64,000 nucleotides of DNA from Dipylidium caninum. Taxonomy: Eukaryota; Platyhelminthes; Cestoda; Cyclophyllidea; Dipylidiidae. This document shows positions 46,703-57,900 of the stretch, piece by piece (position 1 is the first letter of the stretch; every line of letters starts with the position of its first letter). The stretch lies in the NCBI GenBank assembly GCA_017562135.1, contig QEYB01000963.1, positions 558,001-622,000 on the forward strand, written 5' to 3'. Both the position numbers and the translations under genes were made by a program. The notes beneath the pieces were generated by a model. It saw nothing but the letters and a program-made list of their open reading frames with translations, did no database searches and had not been told where the DNA came from.

Positions 46703-49700
46703 TTAAATTAAGTCTCTCTCGACGGTAAACGCTTGAGATTCGGGGCCGACATGGTGGCAACCCTTTGCCGCACCTGCTGAGACGCTAAGAAGGTCATCTT
46801 CTGACGCCTGCTAAAAAAACAACAGGCAATTTTGCATTAATATGAGAAAATCCACAAAGCAAAACCAGTGACTAGTGTAAATAAACAATTCCATAGACTT
46901 CACTCATTCTGTGCTCAATTCATCTCAACAGTAAGCAGGTTACTTACTGCACAGTAGAGAATCACGCATTAATCAACAAAATGCGTCATTTATAAATGAT
47001 ACGTTCGTTTCTAAAAAATTTCCATTTAAACTAAAACAACATCCAAAACAAAATAACTAAAAAACGCGAACTGTATACCTTACAGGGGTTCGATTCTACA
47101 AAACAGATTTGGACTTTGTGATTATATACGGGACCCGAAGTCAAGTAAAGACTAAGTTACCTGGTAAAGTCCAGATTTCGGCGAGAGTGTGCCCTTAAAA
47201 AATAACATTAGAGTGGATAATGCACTTGGCACAGTAATGAAGTGGGAATTTGAAGGATAAATAACTTACTAATCCACTGCTGCCACAGCTACCTGACTTT
47301 CGGTTGTGGGCATTGTCAACCTCACAATCACCCGAGGGAGAAGGGAAGGAAGGAGTAGGAAGTAAAGATGTAGAACTGCTACGTCCCACCATGTTTTTAA
47401 CACCTGCCAAAGGACTCTCCTGTGCGGGGAATCCATGCGTCTCTCTAAACTCCGCCAAGAGCAAACTATGCCGTGCGGTGCAAGCCAAGTCTTTAGGATA
47501 TGGTACATTCTTCCTCAACGGTGTCCTTCCTGTAGGCTTGTACACATGGACAGACTTGGATAAATGATCGGACAACAGTGCAGGTAGACGAGGAACGAGA
47601 GCGGACGAAATATCATCCAGCACGGAAATGCGGGTCTTGACATCTGTCACAGAATCATCCACATTAGTTACCGATTCTGCCAAGGCAATTTCGTTCCTTT
47701 TCAAAAGGTTTTTCGAGCTATCCACTGTTCTAACGAAGAAATCAACAGATGTGTCGATAGTTGGGTTGTTTTCTGAACTAAGAGACCGCCACTGGGTGGA
47801 TCGATCAATCATATTTTTCCCGATTCCATTGACCGATGACATACATTCATTGGCAGCTTGTGATGTGTATTCAACCAAGGTGTCGAAAGCGGCTCCAGCG
47901 TTCTGAACAGTACTGCTAAGCGATGAGACAAGAGTTGTGCAGCTCTCTAAATCAGAGCCAACACTGCCGAGAGCAGCAGCCTGGGCTTCATTGGCCGAAG
48001 CGATGGAAATAACTAGCTCATCGGACGTTTGAGTTAGAAGTTTCTCCTCTGCGTCAGCCATCTTCCTGATGCGGTTATGCCTTGTCGATAGGGTCTCGTC
48101 AATCTAGTTCAAAAAAATTAGATTACTTTCAATCTAAAGTGTAGTATAAATCAACACAGTAATCCAACGAAAAGAAAGAAACCTCTTCCGACTTAAGTAC
48201 ACTTATCTTCAAAAAGACGGTCATCTACCCACCCCTAGGAGGGTACTTAGGTAAGAATACAACGAAAAACCTAAATTCTCAAATTCATATTTATACTAAC
48301 GTTTTGAAGATTAGAATGAATTTTCCTCAGTTTCACGATTCCATGGATCTCCTCTTAAAAGACAAAGTGACCATCGAACTAATGCCAATACTTATTCTTC
48401 CCGTCCGTCACAAGATAAAACCAGAACTCGAAACGTGAAACACCTAGGAAACACGCGTTTCCTAGACGAAAACCAGAGGCCCAGATTAAAAAAAACCACG
48501 AACATGAAAAACTCCAAAGGAAGTGAGTGAAGCGCATACCTTGTTGAATGTCTCCATACGTGTTTCGGCGAGGATGGAAACGCGAGACATAGCCTCCTAG
48601 TAAGAGCGAAGGTTTAACGATGATTATAATCACATCTGCTTGGGAAATATGCATATATCTTAACAGTAATAACACCAAGAGTTTGGAAATAATGTCACAA
48701 ACGATTTCCTACTAACCTGTAAGACCTCAATGACAGAACATGTGTCAGCTTTCTCTGCTTTGCGGCATGCATTTAGCTCATTACGCATCTTTCGGTTTTC
48801 TTCCAGTTCAATTTCGCGTAACCGAGCCCATGCATCGGCAGAATGTGAGAGCGCAAGTGCCCTTTTGGTGAGATTCTCAAAGGTCTCAACTTGTGCGCGA
48901 GCCTAAAGAGAAAGTCTGTGTAAGTCGTAAAAAACAGATAGCAAAGAAAAACTCAGAATCGCATCGGAAATGGAACAAGGAACGAAGCTCCTAGAACACA
49001 AAATATATACTAGGACTAAGAATAAAAAGACAAATCCAACATAAAAATGAAACTCAACAAATGCTAAATCACCTCTGACTGAAGTCGTTGACGAATAACA
49101 ACAAGTTTACTTTGCAATTCGGATTCCAGGTTACTAACTGCGTCAAGCGCTGGATCCATAGTAGTTTCCCGGAAATCAGTGATTGCACGAACCTGGTCAT
49201 TAACTAAATCCTCCACATTTTCAGCAGACTGTTTCAAAGTTGTCGCAACGATGCAAGCTAGGGTGGAGGAGAGACGATTCATCTCAGCCAGGCTTTTCTC
49301 ATTTGATATCTCCAGTTGTTTACGAAATTTGACTGCAGACAAAAGAGGTACCTTTGTAATTGAAAATCATTCCTATGTTAATGAAAAGGTAGGTAGATCA
49401 ATTACCTAATTCAGTAGCAAGTTTTCCTAGTTCAGTTGAAATGTTGGTCTTAAATGTAGCAACCAAATCCACGGGTTCCTTCAAATGTTCGCTAAGCCAA
49501 ACCTCGGGTAAAGTCTCAATTACAGAACGGTTTTGCGATTCGAGGGAAGTAAAACGATTTATTTTTTCATGGAGACCATCCACATCAGTCTCATAAACAG
49601 TCGCAGCGGAAAGCAGATTCTTGGCCTGTTCGGAAAGCTTCTCTTCCGTAGTTTGATGTTTCGAACGCAAATAAGCTTCCTCTTTCAAGCGCCGTTCGGT

Positions 49701-51355
49701 CTTGCCTAGTCGATAAATCGTAAATTTCTAAAAGGAGGGAAAAACAAAACTGCGGATGATAGTAAAATGGATAGTCAGTAAAATTAACTTGACATACCAA
49801 ATCTTCAACAGCATTACACAACTCGGCTTCCACCTTTGCTTTGGCTTCTCTAATTTCACTCAACTCTTGCTGCGACAACTCAAAATTTTTTATTGCGGAA
49901 TCCAGATCTGCTTCAAGTATGTCTTTCCTACTTTCTAGATCACTGGAAAACAAACCGGTTTACTAACGACTCAAGCAAGTAGCAAAAATTGATAATAAAA
50001 ACTTACTCAATACGAGCACGTTGCTGTTTCAGTTGAAGAGTCATGGCTTGATAATTATCTGAATCAATGAAAACACCATTCTTTGAACGAGCAGCCTCGA
50101 GATCTTTACGTAGACGTTCTAATTCCTCATTATATCCTTTGATTAATTGGTTCTTATTAAGTTTTTGATTAATCTCTGGCCGATTTTGGATATTTTTTGC
50201 CCGGTGAGCATAATCAAGTGTTGATATCGTTTCCTCAAGGGAAGAACTGGCGGGACTAACTGTGGCAATAATTGAGGTTTTAGTCTTTCCTCCTAAGGAA
50301 TCCTTAAAGAGTGGAAAATCACAGGTAAGACATACCTGAAGAAGTCGAGTAAGCTTGCTCTCGCGATAGGGGACGTGAGCGCTGTGATCAACAAGACAGG
50401 TAATCACACGGCCCAAAGTAAGCAGACTTTGATTAATCGATCCTGCTTCTCTAGCCCTTTTATCTAGTGCACCAGACCGGCCAATATTCTCGCTTCCAGC
50501 AAGGTCGACAAGATTAAGTTTCCCTATTTTCAAAAAGACCTCATCGTCGTCAGGGCACACCTCCTTAATGTGAACTGTTACCGTAAAAACGGTATGAGAC
50601 CTGCTCGACTGAGCATTAAGCTGAGTACTCGCCGTTTGGCGTCGCTGAAGACCTTTTTCTAGTATAGCATATACTTCATCTTTGTTATGAACAGCAACTT
50701 CACGGAGGCCTTTGACGAGAACCGAGCCCTTCTTGTTAGTGTCATCGTACACAGCCAAACGAATACACTCATCGCCGGATGAAAGCAGATCAAACAGTTC
50801 CTCATTATAGAGTTCCAGAAAGGAGACACGAACAGAAAAGTCATAGCCCTAAGGAGAATTAAAAAAAAAGGAGTCTACCATCAAATCCAAGGTGGAGAAA
50901 ATCTGGTTTAAAGCCCTTGGAACTATTCCCGCAGTAGGATCAGTTTCCCAAGTATAGCGTAAAGAATCAGAACGTTCACCTGTCATTGTATACGTTTTCC
51001 CCGTTCCGGTTTGACCGTAACTAAACTTAGCATTGTGAGAAAAAGCAGATTACGCGAATATTGTACAATTATAACCTTCGAGAACCTCAACAACAGTTGG
51101 GGCAACCATATCATTGTAGATATCCTTTTGTTTTGACTGGGGTCCGAAAACGCGATCGAATGTGTACGATCGGGAAGAGGTCACTTTGTCCTTAAGAGTT
51201 ATTTTTGGTCCTTGCATGATTCGATAACATTGACATCCCCCAGTGAAAGTTCCCTCGTGTTTAGAGGCCTGACAAAAAGGTAAAAAACGGATATAAATTA
51301 ACCTGCAGCGCACCGCAACTCTTATATTTTGCCGGTTAGGTTTTTTTGAATTCAT
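46703..51355 (-). CDS. KIF11: Kinesin-5 (KIF11/Eg5/BimC), one apparent frameshift, last exon uncertain
   Basis: Homotetrameric plus-end motor that slides antiparallel spindle microtubules apart. Exons (5' to 3'): 51355–51303, 51268–51054, 51020–50879, 50848–50336, 50302–50007, 49942–49798, 49727–49406, 49332–49073, 48902–48717, 48596–48540, 48103–47270, and probably 46810–46703. Motor motifs: [21 protein letters not shown] (P-loop), [12 protein letters not shown] (switch I), [15 protein letters not shown] (switch II), then the neck and a coiled-coil stalk. The tail carries a BimC box, [17 protein letters not shown], with the Thr-Pro site that CDK1 phosphorylates in this family. Exon 2 breaks frame at five A on the coding strand (51202–51206); six would join VNVIESCKD to KITLKDKV. 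Introns 1–4 are 34, 33, 30 and 33 bp. The final exon can be read in two frames; the one in phase ends at 46703, the other (ending in [14 protein letters not shown]) looks more protein-like. Confidence 0.94.
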
Positions 51356-51989
51356 AGACAAATTTCACAAACGGCGCAAAATCCCTGCGTACCAAGCTCT
51401 GGAATGATAAAACAAATTAAGCGTTGCGGCAATAAACCACATTTCTCCTTATATTTTTAATGTGCAAATTAATAACAATATTAATATCATTTAGGAATTA
51501 CAAATGTTTTTTTATTGTTAATGTTTTAGTTTCATGGCGTAAACCAACTAATTAAGAAGCCGTTTATTTTCTAGCCATTGCGTACATGGTTCTGAATTAG
51601 CTAAACCAATGGCCGAAAAAAGTTGGTTTTAAGAATTGTATGTGTGATGTGTGATCGCTGATCTTATTCCATAACCTTAACTACTTACACTGAAAAGTTA
51701 AAATGTGTGATCGCACTCACTAAGACACGTGACTTTTTTAGTTCTCTTGCGACGCGATACAAACGTTCACGTTTGGTCTTCGAATATTATTTTGCTCCCT
51801 CTAATTTAACTATTTCTAAATTACAACCGCGTGCAGAGCTACATTTGAATCATTGAGTATTAGTGATTTGCTTCTTACTCCGCACTTAGGTTTTTACCTT
51901 TCCCTTGGTAGACATAAATTACTTTGTTCTCATTTATTTAAACAAATCGGTTCCCCGCTCGAAGTCTGTTCATGTGAGTCTCTCCTGTC
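51356..51989. promoter_or_regulatory. Divergent gap between KIF11 and DTD2
   Basis: The 634 bases between the KIF11 ATG (minus) and the DTD2 ATG (plus) should hold both promoters. The sequence is AT-rich, with no recognisable coding block or defined core element. Confidence 0.5.
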
Positions 51990-52489
51990 ATGTCTTCTTG
52001 TGATCCTCCTGTTGTTCGGATTGTTTTCCAACGATGCACAAAGGCTAGAGATTGCTTCTCACGGAAAGCGATTCCGATGGAGACGCTGAATGCGTTATAA
52101 TGAACGAAGGCCTTTTAGTTTTTATCGCTTTTCTTGGCGATGCCACACTTAAGTTGCAGAAACTGGTTAATATAATTTGCAATACAAGAATATGCGAGAA
52201 AGATGGAAAGTATGTTTCCATTCTTGAATTCCCCGGTGATATTTTGTTGATCCCACATTTCTGTCTTGGTGGACGTCTGAAAGGGAAGCAGTTCCAGTAT
52301 CATTCTTCTCTCTCAAAAGACAGGGCCGAAACCTTATTCGAATCACTGTTTGATAAGTGTCGTACTTTTGCCACGTCCCATTCTGAATGGACTTCATCGG
52401 GTTGCCGTGTTTTCGCCGGCACCTTTGGTATTCGTCAAAATCTAGTCACCCACAGTAACGGCCCCTTTACTCATGTTGTCGAAATATAA
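51990..52489 (+). CDS. DTD2: D-aminoacyl-tRNA deacylase 2 / animal-type ATD, single exon, one apparent frameshift
   Basis: DTD2 (ATD in animals) is a proofreading hydrolase that removes wrongly attached amino acids, notably L-Ala from tRNA-Thr. The body reads GLLVFIAFLGDATLKLQKLV, GKYVSILEFPGDILLIP, LGGRLKGKQFQYHSS and the end NGPFTHVVEI. The NGPFTH block is the Gly-Pro motif of the ATD type, and LGGRLKG is a family hallmark. The ATG at 51990 begins MSSCDPPVVRIVFQRCTKAR, similar to the family's N-terminal helix, but in another frame from the body, which continues as LLLTESDSDG from 52052. One missing base near 52047–52051 explains it; the corrected length is 166 residues (human 168). There is no intron. 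UBL5 follows 229 bases downstream on the same strand. Confidence 0.92.
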
Positions 52490-52689
52490 TGCTTAATGTA
52501 TTTTATTTCTGTGAAAAGTGTGTTGATTCTATATGCTTGGATGAAGCCGGTTTTTTGCTACCGTTCTGAATTTAATGCTCAAGTTTTTTGAACTGTTTTC
52601 GCCCGCGTTAATGAGGAATGTCTTTGAGTTTTTTTAACATTATCGTGTGCCTGTCTACCCAACGAACATCATTGATTTTATGTGCCTTC

Positions 52690-52718
52690 ATTTGTTTTTT
52701 GTTGACTACTTTTTTAGT
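52690..52718 (+). promoter_or_regulatory. Splice acceptor immediately before the UBL5 ATG
   Basis: A pyrimidine-rich tract ending TTTTTTAG (AG at 52716–52717) is followed by a single T and the UBL5 ATG. It is either the end of a 5' UTR intron or, given the close same-strand gene upstream, a spliced-leader trans-splicing acceptor. Flatworms use spliced-leader trans-splicing, including on downstream genes of polycistronic units. The second reading is inference. Confidence 0.6.
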
Positions 52719-52940
52719 ATGATTGAGATCACAGCCAATGATCGTCTGGGCAAAAAGGTTAGGGTTAAATGCAATCCTACCGACACTATTGCCGATTTGA
52801 AGAAATTAATAGCCGCTCAAACTGGGACAAAGTGGGATAGGATTATCCTCAAGAAATGGTATAACGTCTACAAGGACCCTGTTACGTTGGCAGACTACGA
52901 GATCAAAGACGGAATGAATTTAGAATTGTACTATAAATAA
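52719..52940 (+). CDS. UBL5: Ubiquitin-like protein 5 (Hub1)
   Basis: UBL5/Hub1 is a 73-residue ubiquitin-fold protein that binds spliceosomal partners non-covalently and affects splice-site choice. The frame is complete, intronless and exactly 73 residues. It begins [19 protein letters not shown], continues with [20 protein letters not shown] and ends MNLELYYK: a double Tyr and one more residue, with no Gly-Gly tail for conjugation. An AATAAA overlaps its stop codon. The position 229 bases after DTD2 suggests a common transcript. Confidence 0.98.
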   Translation: MIEITANDRLGKKVRVKCNPTDTIADLKKLIAAQTGTKWDRIILKKWYNVYKDPVTLADYEIKDGMNLELYYK

Positions 52941-52941
52941 A
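52936..52941 (+). terminator. Poly(A) signal overlapping the UBL5 stop codon
   Basis: AATAAA spans the last Lys codon, the TAA stop and one base after it. If it is used, the UBL5 3' UTR would be only about 15–30 bases long. Confidence 0.5.
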
Positions 52942-54941
52942 TTTTTTGATGTTTTTGACAAGCCTTTGTGATTACCCCTATCGTTCGCTGTGGGTTTTTT
53001 TCCTAAGTTTAAGATATTCATCAACAGGTGATTTCTTGGTTGTTGCTTCTGATTCACTCTTATGTCATTTGGTACCCTTTTCAGCCCCCCAGTTTCGGTT
53101 TTGTTGTTTCTCGATACGAGGCTCGAGCGTTGTGCTACGTTTTCCCTTCATTATTGGCCCGTGCTTGGTTTTCAGCTTCATATTGTCTTTCCTGTTGCTC
53201 CATTTGACGCAACTAATGCATCATACATACGGATGCCTTAGATACTATCCTGTGTTTTGGGTACTCATACTTCGTGCGCGTCATTTCTGACGTTCCCTCA
53301 CGCTGTACCCATGCAATTTGTCATATGGGCTGCGCTGTTCACAGTAGTGTGCGGTTCGGGGGGGTGAGAATGGGGAGGGGGCGAGTTGGATACCTTAAAG
53401 CTCTTAAACGAGTTTGTTGGATTTCATTTTTAGCAGTCTAACCAGGTAGCTACCCCAGTGCATCACATGTCTTATAACTGAGTAGATGATGTCGGACCTG
53501 ATGGTTTTAGGCCAAATTAACTGTCTGACAATCTCCTGAATTGTCACCACCACGGCTTTCCAGGACATCGGTCGGCTTCAGTTTCAATCACGATGTGTGG
53601 ATTACATTGATTGCTACTGATTGACGCTAGTAGCATTTTTTAAACCTAAGATAACTTGCAGTCGAGAAACAAATAGTTTTTTATTCACTAGTGTTGAGTC
53701 GTGCAAAACAACTCGAAATAAGGTAATAAGGCAATGTTAATTTGCACTACAAGGACAACTACTGAGAGATAGTAAAACTGTAAGCGACTGTTTTTAAGGA
53801 ATAGCTATTCGGGTCATCTTAACAACTCAAGAAAATATCTTGTCGATAGGATGAAAAACCTGGGCTTTGAAACTTCAAAGGGATTGCCGAGAAGGGAAAG
53901 GCCGTGTATGTAAAGTGGGGTACCAAAACAACTTGTTGCCTCTCTTTGAGCCACGAGTGTTGAGCTATTTCGCATGACAGTCAACGAGAAAAATATCTTC
54001 AAGGCTAGCCGCAACCTGGGGCTATGAGGAGATGGATGTGTGAGTACCAGAAGGTTACGTCAAAACAGGTTTTCACTCTAACATTGGCAGGGGTGGATTG
54101 GCTGCTTCTTTCCGTAAAATCCTCATGTCTGACACCCACTCCAGACAACCGTGGTCCACTCTGACTGGATACAGTATTCTTTTTCGCTGTGTGCATAGAG
54201 GTTAGGGGACAAAGTCATAACACTGATTTCATGTGGGCGGCATTGTCGAAGTTGAAAATTTGCGTTGGCAAGTTTATGGTATTCATAAACATAAGGCATT
54301 TCATCTGACTATTATTACACTCAGTTTCAAGCCTTTATGAGGCCTTCACTTATGAGGCTTTCCACCCCTTACACCCCTTACACCAGCCTCTCGGGTATGC
54401 AACGTCCTGTAAATATATCTAACTCCGTACAACCTGTCTCTCCCTCTCTTTCCATCACCTTTTCGACGTCGACTAGTCATTTATTCTTTCGCGGACTTTT
54501 ATCAATTTATGGGACAGTGAGGACAGGACAAAAAATTACGCAAATGCCATTTTTTGCCCAAATTTTGCTCGAATTAGTAGGAACGTTAGGAAGTGAAGCC
54601 CAATTGTTGCCAGAATGTGTAAAACAGCCTCACACACCAAACGGAAGACAGCATTGAATAAAGGAGGAGGGGGAGGAAGAGGACATTTTGACCACTAAGT
54701 GGCTAAGTGTCTCCGGACTAAGGCTCCCTGAGGCCAAATTCACGCCATATGCATTTTCCTGACCTTGGCTAATCAGTTGCAAGTCCCACCAATAGGAGAA
54801 CAGCATGCAACTTAGCGGTTGTATACACTCACCGCCTTCACGAGCGCGTATTTAAACGCATTGCCAATGCGCGATCTCTCCATTTTCTTTTCCCTCGTGT
54901 GGATTTGATTGTGTGCGCTTTTCTTCTGCAGTTGCTTCGTA
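52942..54941. other. Gap between UBL5 and lipin
   Basis: Two kilobases with no recognisable gene. It contains G-rich (53357–53382) and pyrimidine-rich stretches and a short CCCCTTACA tandem run at about 54364–54384. A TTCTTCTGCAG acceptor 10 bases before the lipin ATG indicates a 5' UTR intron or spliced-leader site. Confidence 0.55.
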
Positions 54942-57900
54942 ATGCAGTATATTGGACGAATATTTTCGTCAGCAAAACGCATGTACAGTGACATCAATAG
55001 TGCCACTCTGAGTGGAGCAATCGATGTCATTGTTGTCAAGTATCCCAACGGTACATTTGTCAGTTCCCCCTTTTACGTACAATTTGGCAAGACTGGTGTC
55101 TTTCGGCCCTGTGCTGACGAGGTGAGTAAATTACTTCACCTTTACAATGTCACCACTGCCTCTCCCCCCCCAACTCTTCCAGCTGCCCAACTCCGGCCTA
55201 TTTTCATAGTATTCAACCCTGGCTAGCTGGATGTACGCCTCGAGGGTGGTGACGTGAATCTATTGAAGTCGGAGGGTATCCTGACTAAAAACAGAGGCAG
55301 AATTAGGGCAACATCCTTCCACTGAAAGATTTCTCACCTACCGACTGTAGCACATACCAGCAGAAGTGTTGAGTGCACCTGAAAGTGTGCAGTCTTTTGT
55401 CAAGGACGCAACAAATGTCGCAAACGCTATATCCACTCTATCAAGTTTACGTGACAATAATCGACAATCACTTGCGCTTTCCCCTCCTCCCAACCTCTAG
55501 ATGGAGAAAAAAAAGTTGGAAATGTTCATCTCACCTAATAGTCATCGTCTAATAGTGCCTCTTCCCTTTAACCCTTTTTCAAACAAAGCTGTCATTTACC
55601 ACTAATGGAGGTTCGGTTTGTGCGAATATCAATTATATGCGGCGAATGCCATAAGAAATGCGTTTCCTGGCTCCTTATTCCCTTTTTTTTCGACCTTCAC
55701 AGGTAGAAGTCACGATCAATGGGATTCCACGCACCGACCTGCGTATGCGTGTAAACAGGTTTGGTCAGGCGTACTTTGACGATCCAGTGAGTTTTCGCGT
55801 TTCGTGTTTATAATGATGTCTGTCAAATCTGCTAGGCAAAACACGTAGGCTAAGTCCATCGAATATGCTTCAGGCTTCCAGTGCCTCGTCTATTCCCCAC
55901 ACAAAAGGACCTTTTAGTTCTCAGATTAACGGTAATCTGAGAAGAAGTGAACGAGGCCGGCGAGAGGACGGATGAGATTTGGCAATTTGATAGCGTGTGA
56001 GCACGAACAGTCGTGTCAGGGTAAAGAGGCATACAACCTCAAAGGAGGGTGAAAATGCCCGAAGTTTCCACGTTTTCTTTTATACTGAACATTTCCGCCC
56101 CACGGGTCTTCAAGTGGCTTACTTTAAATCCGTGAATTGATAATTTTATTCTCTTCTCCATCCTCTATCCTCATAGGACGCGGTGGACGATGAGGGAAGA
56201 TGCGACTCTCCAACCTTGGATTCTGGAATCCAATTTGGTAAATTTGTTCTTCTTAACTGCTTATTATACTACTGAAATCTCCTAGAACTAAGTCATGTCC
56301 TGCCAACTGGAGGCATCGGTAGACTTAGCGTTGAATTCCACACTAAGTGGTAATTTCTTTAACTCGCAGACTTTCAGTCCGGACCAAGTCCATCGAACTC
56401 TGACACTTGTCACTCCCCTACGTTGTCGGATATGATAGCCAAAAGCCAAAATCCGTCTTCAACCTCCTCCGATGTGGCACAGGACCTCCTTCAGTCTGTT
56501 CACCTTCTACTCCAGAATTCCGACTTTCAGTAAGTGAGGCTACAGTCTGATATATTTTCTGCCTTACCATCCCTTTAATGTGATCCACCTACTTCGTTAT
56601 TCTTTTAACTCGAAATCTTGTTAACGTAAGCGGCACTACTCTTTGAAGGAGATCGATTGAGGAGGACCTTGCAATCGGATAATCCAGCAGTGAATTTGAT
56701 TTACACTAAAGCCCTGTGTTAAGGCGCTTGTGAATACCGGATGCGCCATCACACACCATCATGTGTGATGTTTTCGCCTCATTAATCGCATTAGTTTAGT
56801 TGAAGCGAATAGTTGAAAGCATTTCAATGAAGCAACATCTCTAGCCTAGCTGTCTCATCAAGCCGCTTCCCTCCTCCTTCTCCTTTTCTCTTCTCTCACA
56901 CACCATTCATTTGTCAAAAGTTATACGAAATCACCATTAACACAATAACTCTACCACACACACATAGATGCGCATTGTCGACTCCTCTTTGCTGTTGTCC
57001 GACGCGGTGGTTGGTAGCAGTCTTTTCCCTTGTGCCCACAGATTCAGCAGTTTAGTGAGTTGATTTGAGGTCTCTTGAATGGGGTCCTCCCACCCCACTT
57101 ACTCCACGTCGACCCGGTCTAAAGCGTAACGTCCATAAGTGGGATGCCAGCCTTAATTACATGTTGTCATCTCCTCCGCTTTTGACATATTTTATCCCTT
57201 CTCCGCCACATCCAAACTCCATTCCAATCCCATTGCGGACCGAAAATCTGCCTACTCTCCCCTTCGACTGTAAATATTGTTGTTTATAGTGGAATCTGCT
57301 GCATCACAGAGCCTTAAAAAATCGTAAGACACTGTGAAACCTCTCCAAAATCGAAATGACGCTAATTACGCAGCCCTCGATGGTTCCTTACAGTGAATTC
57401 GAGTCCAACATTCAATGGTGGAATCAGGAGTACAGGACCTCACCCTCCATGCAAATTCAGACCTATCAACTCACCGACGAGCAAAAGAAGGCCGCAGAAA
57501 CCAGCCCTCGATCAGCCAAAAACGGAGTATGGGCGTACTGGGACCACAAGTGGTATTCGTGGCGCACGGCCAACATTAAGATGCGCTTCTTACGGAACTT
57601 TGACGCCTCCCCACCTCCGGTAACACCTTGTTGCTGTCTATTCGCCCATAATATTTCCTCACCTGCCTTGAAGTATGAGCTGATCAGTGGAAGAGCAGTC
57701 TGTTCCACTTTCAGTCATTCTTGTTGTTTCGTGGGTTTAAGGTGAAGGAGAGGAGTTTTCGTTTTATGTACTTTTTACGCGGTCGGTCGTTTTACTCCTT
57801 TGACCTCAAAAATTCAGGCCTCCCAGCATTCTAAATTACCAAAAGTAAACAAATGAGAGTTCTGGCTCAGTAACGTGATACGCGAATGATTATATAAAAC

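Noticed and set aside
47081..47105. GGGGTTCGATTC-like string resembling a tRNA B box
   Set aside because: No A box, acceptor stem pairing or anticodon arm could be folded around it.
51356..51361. KIF11 start at 51361
   Set aside because: That codon is TTG. The first ATG in frame is at 51355, two codons later.
12470..52489. Programmed ribosomal frameshifting as a cause of the seven frame breaks
   Set aside because: The sites share no slippery heptamer or common direction, and they occur in unrelated proteins at unconserved positions.
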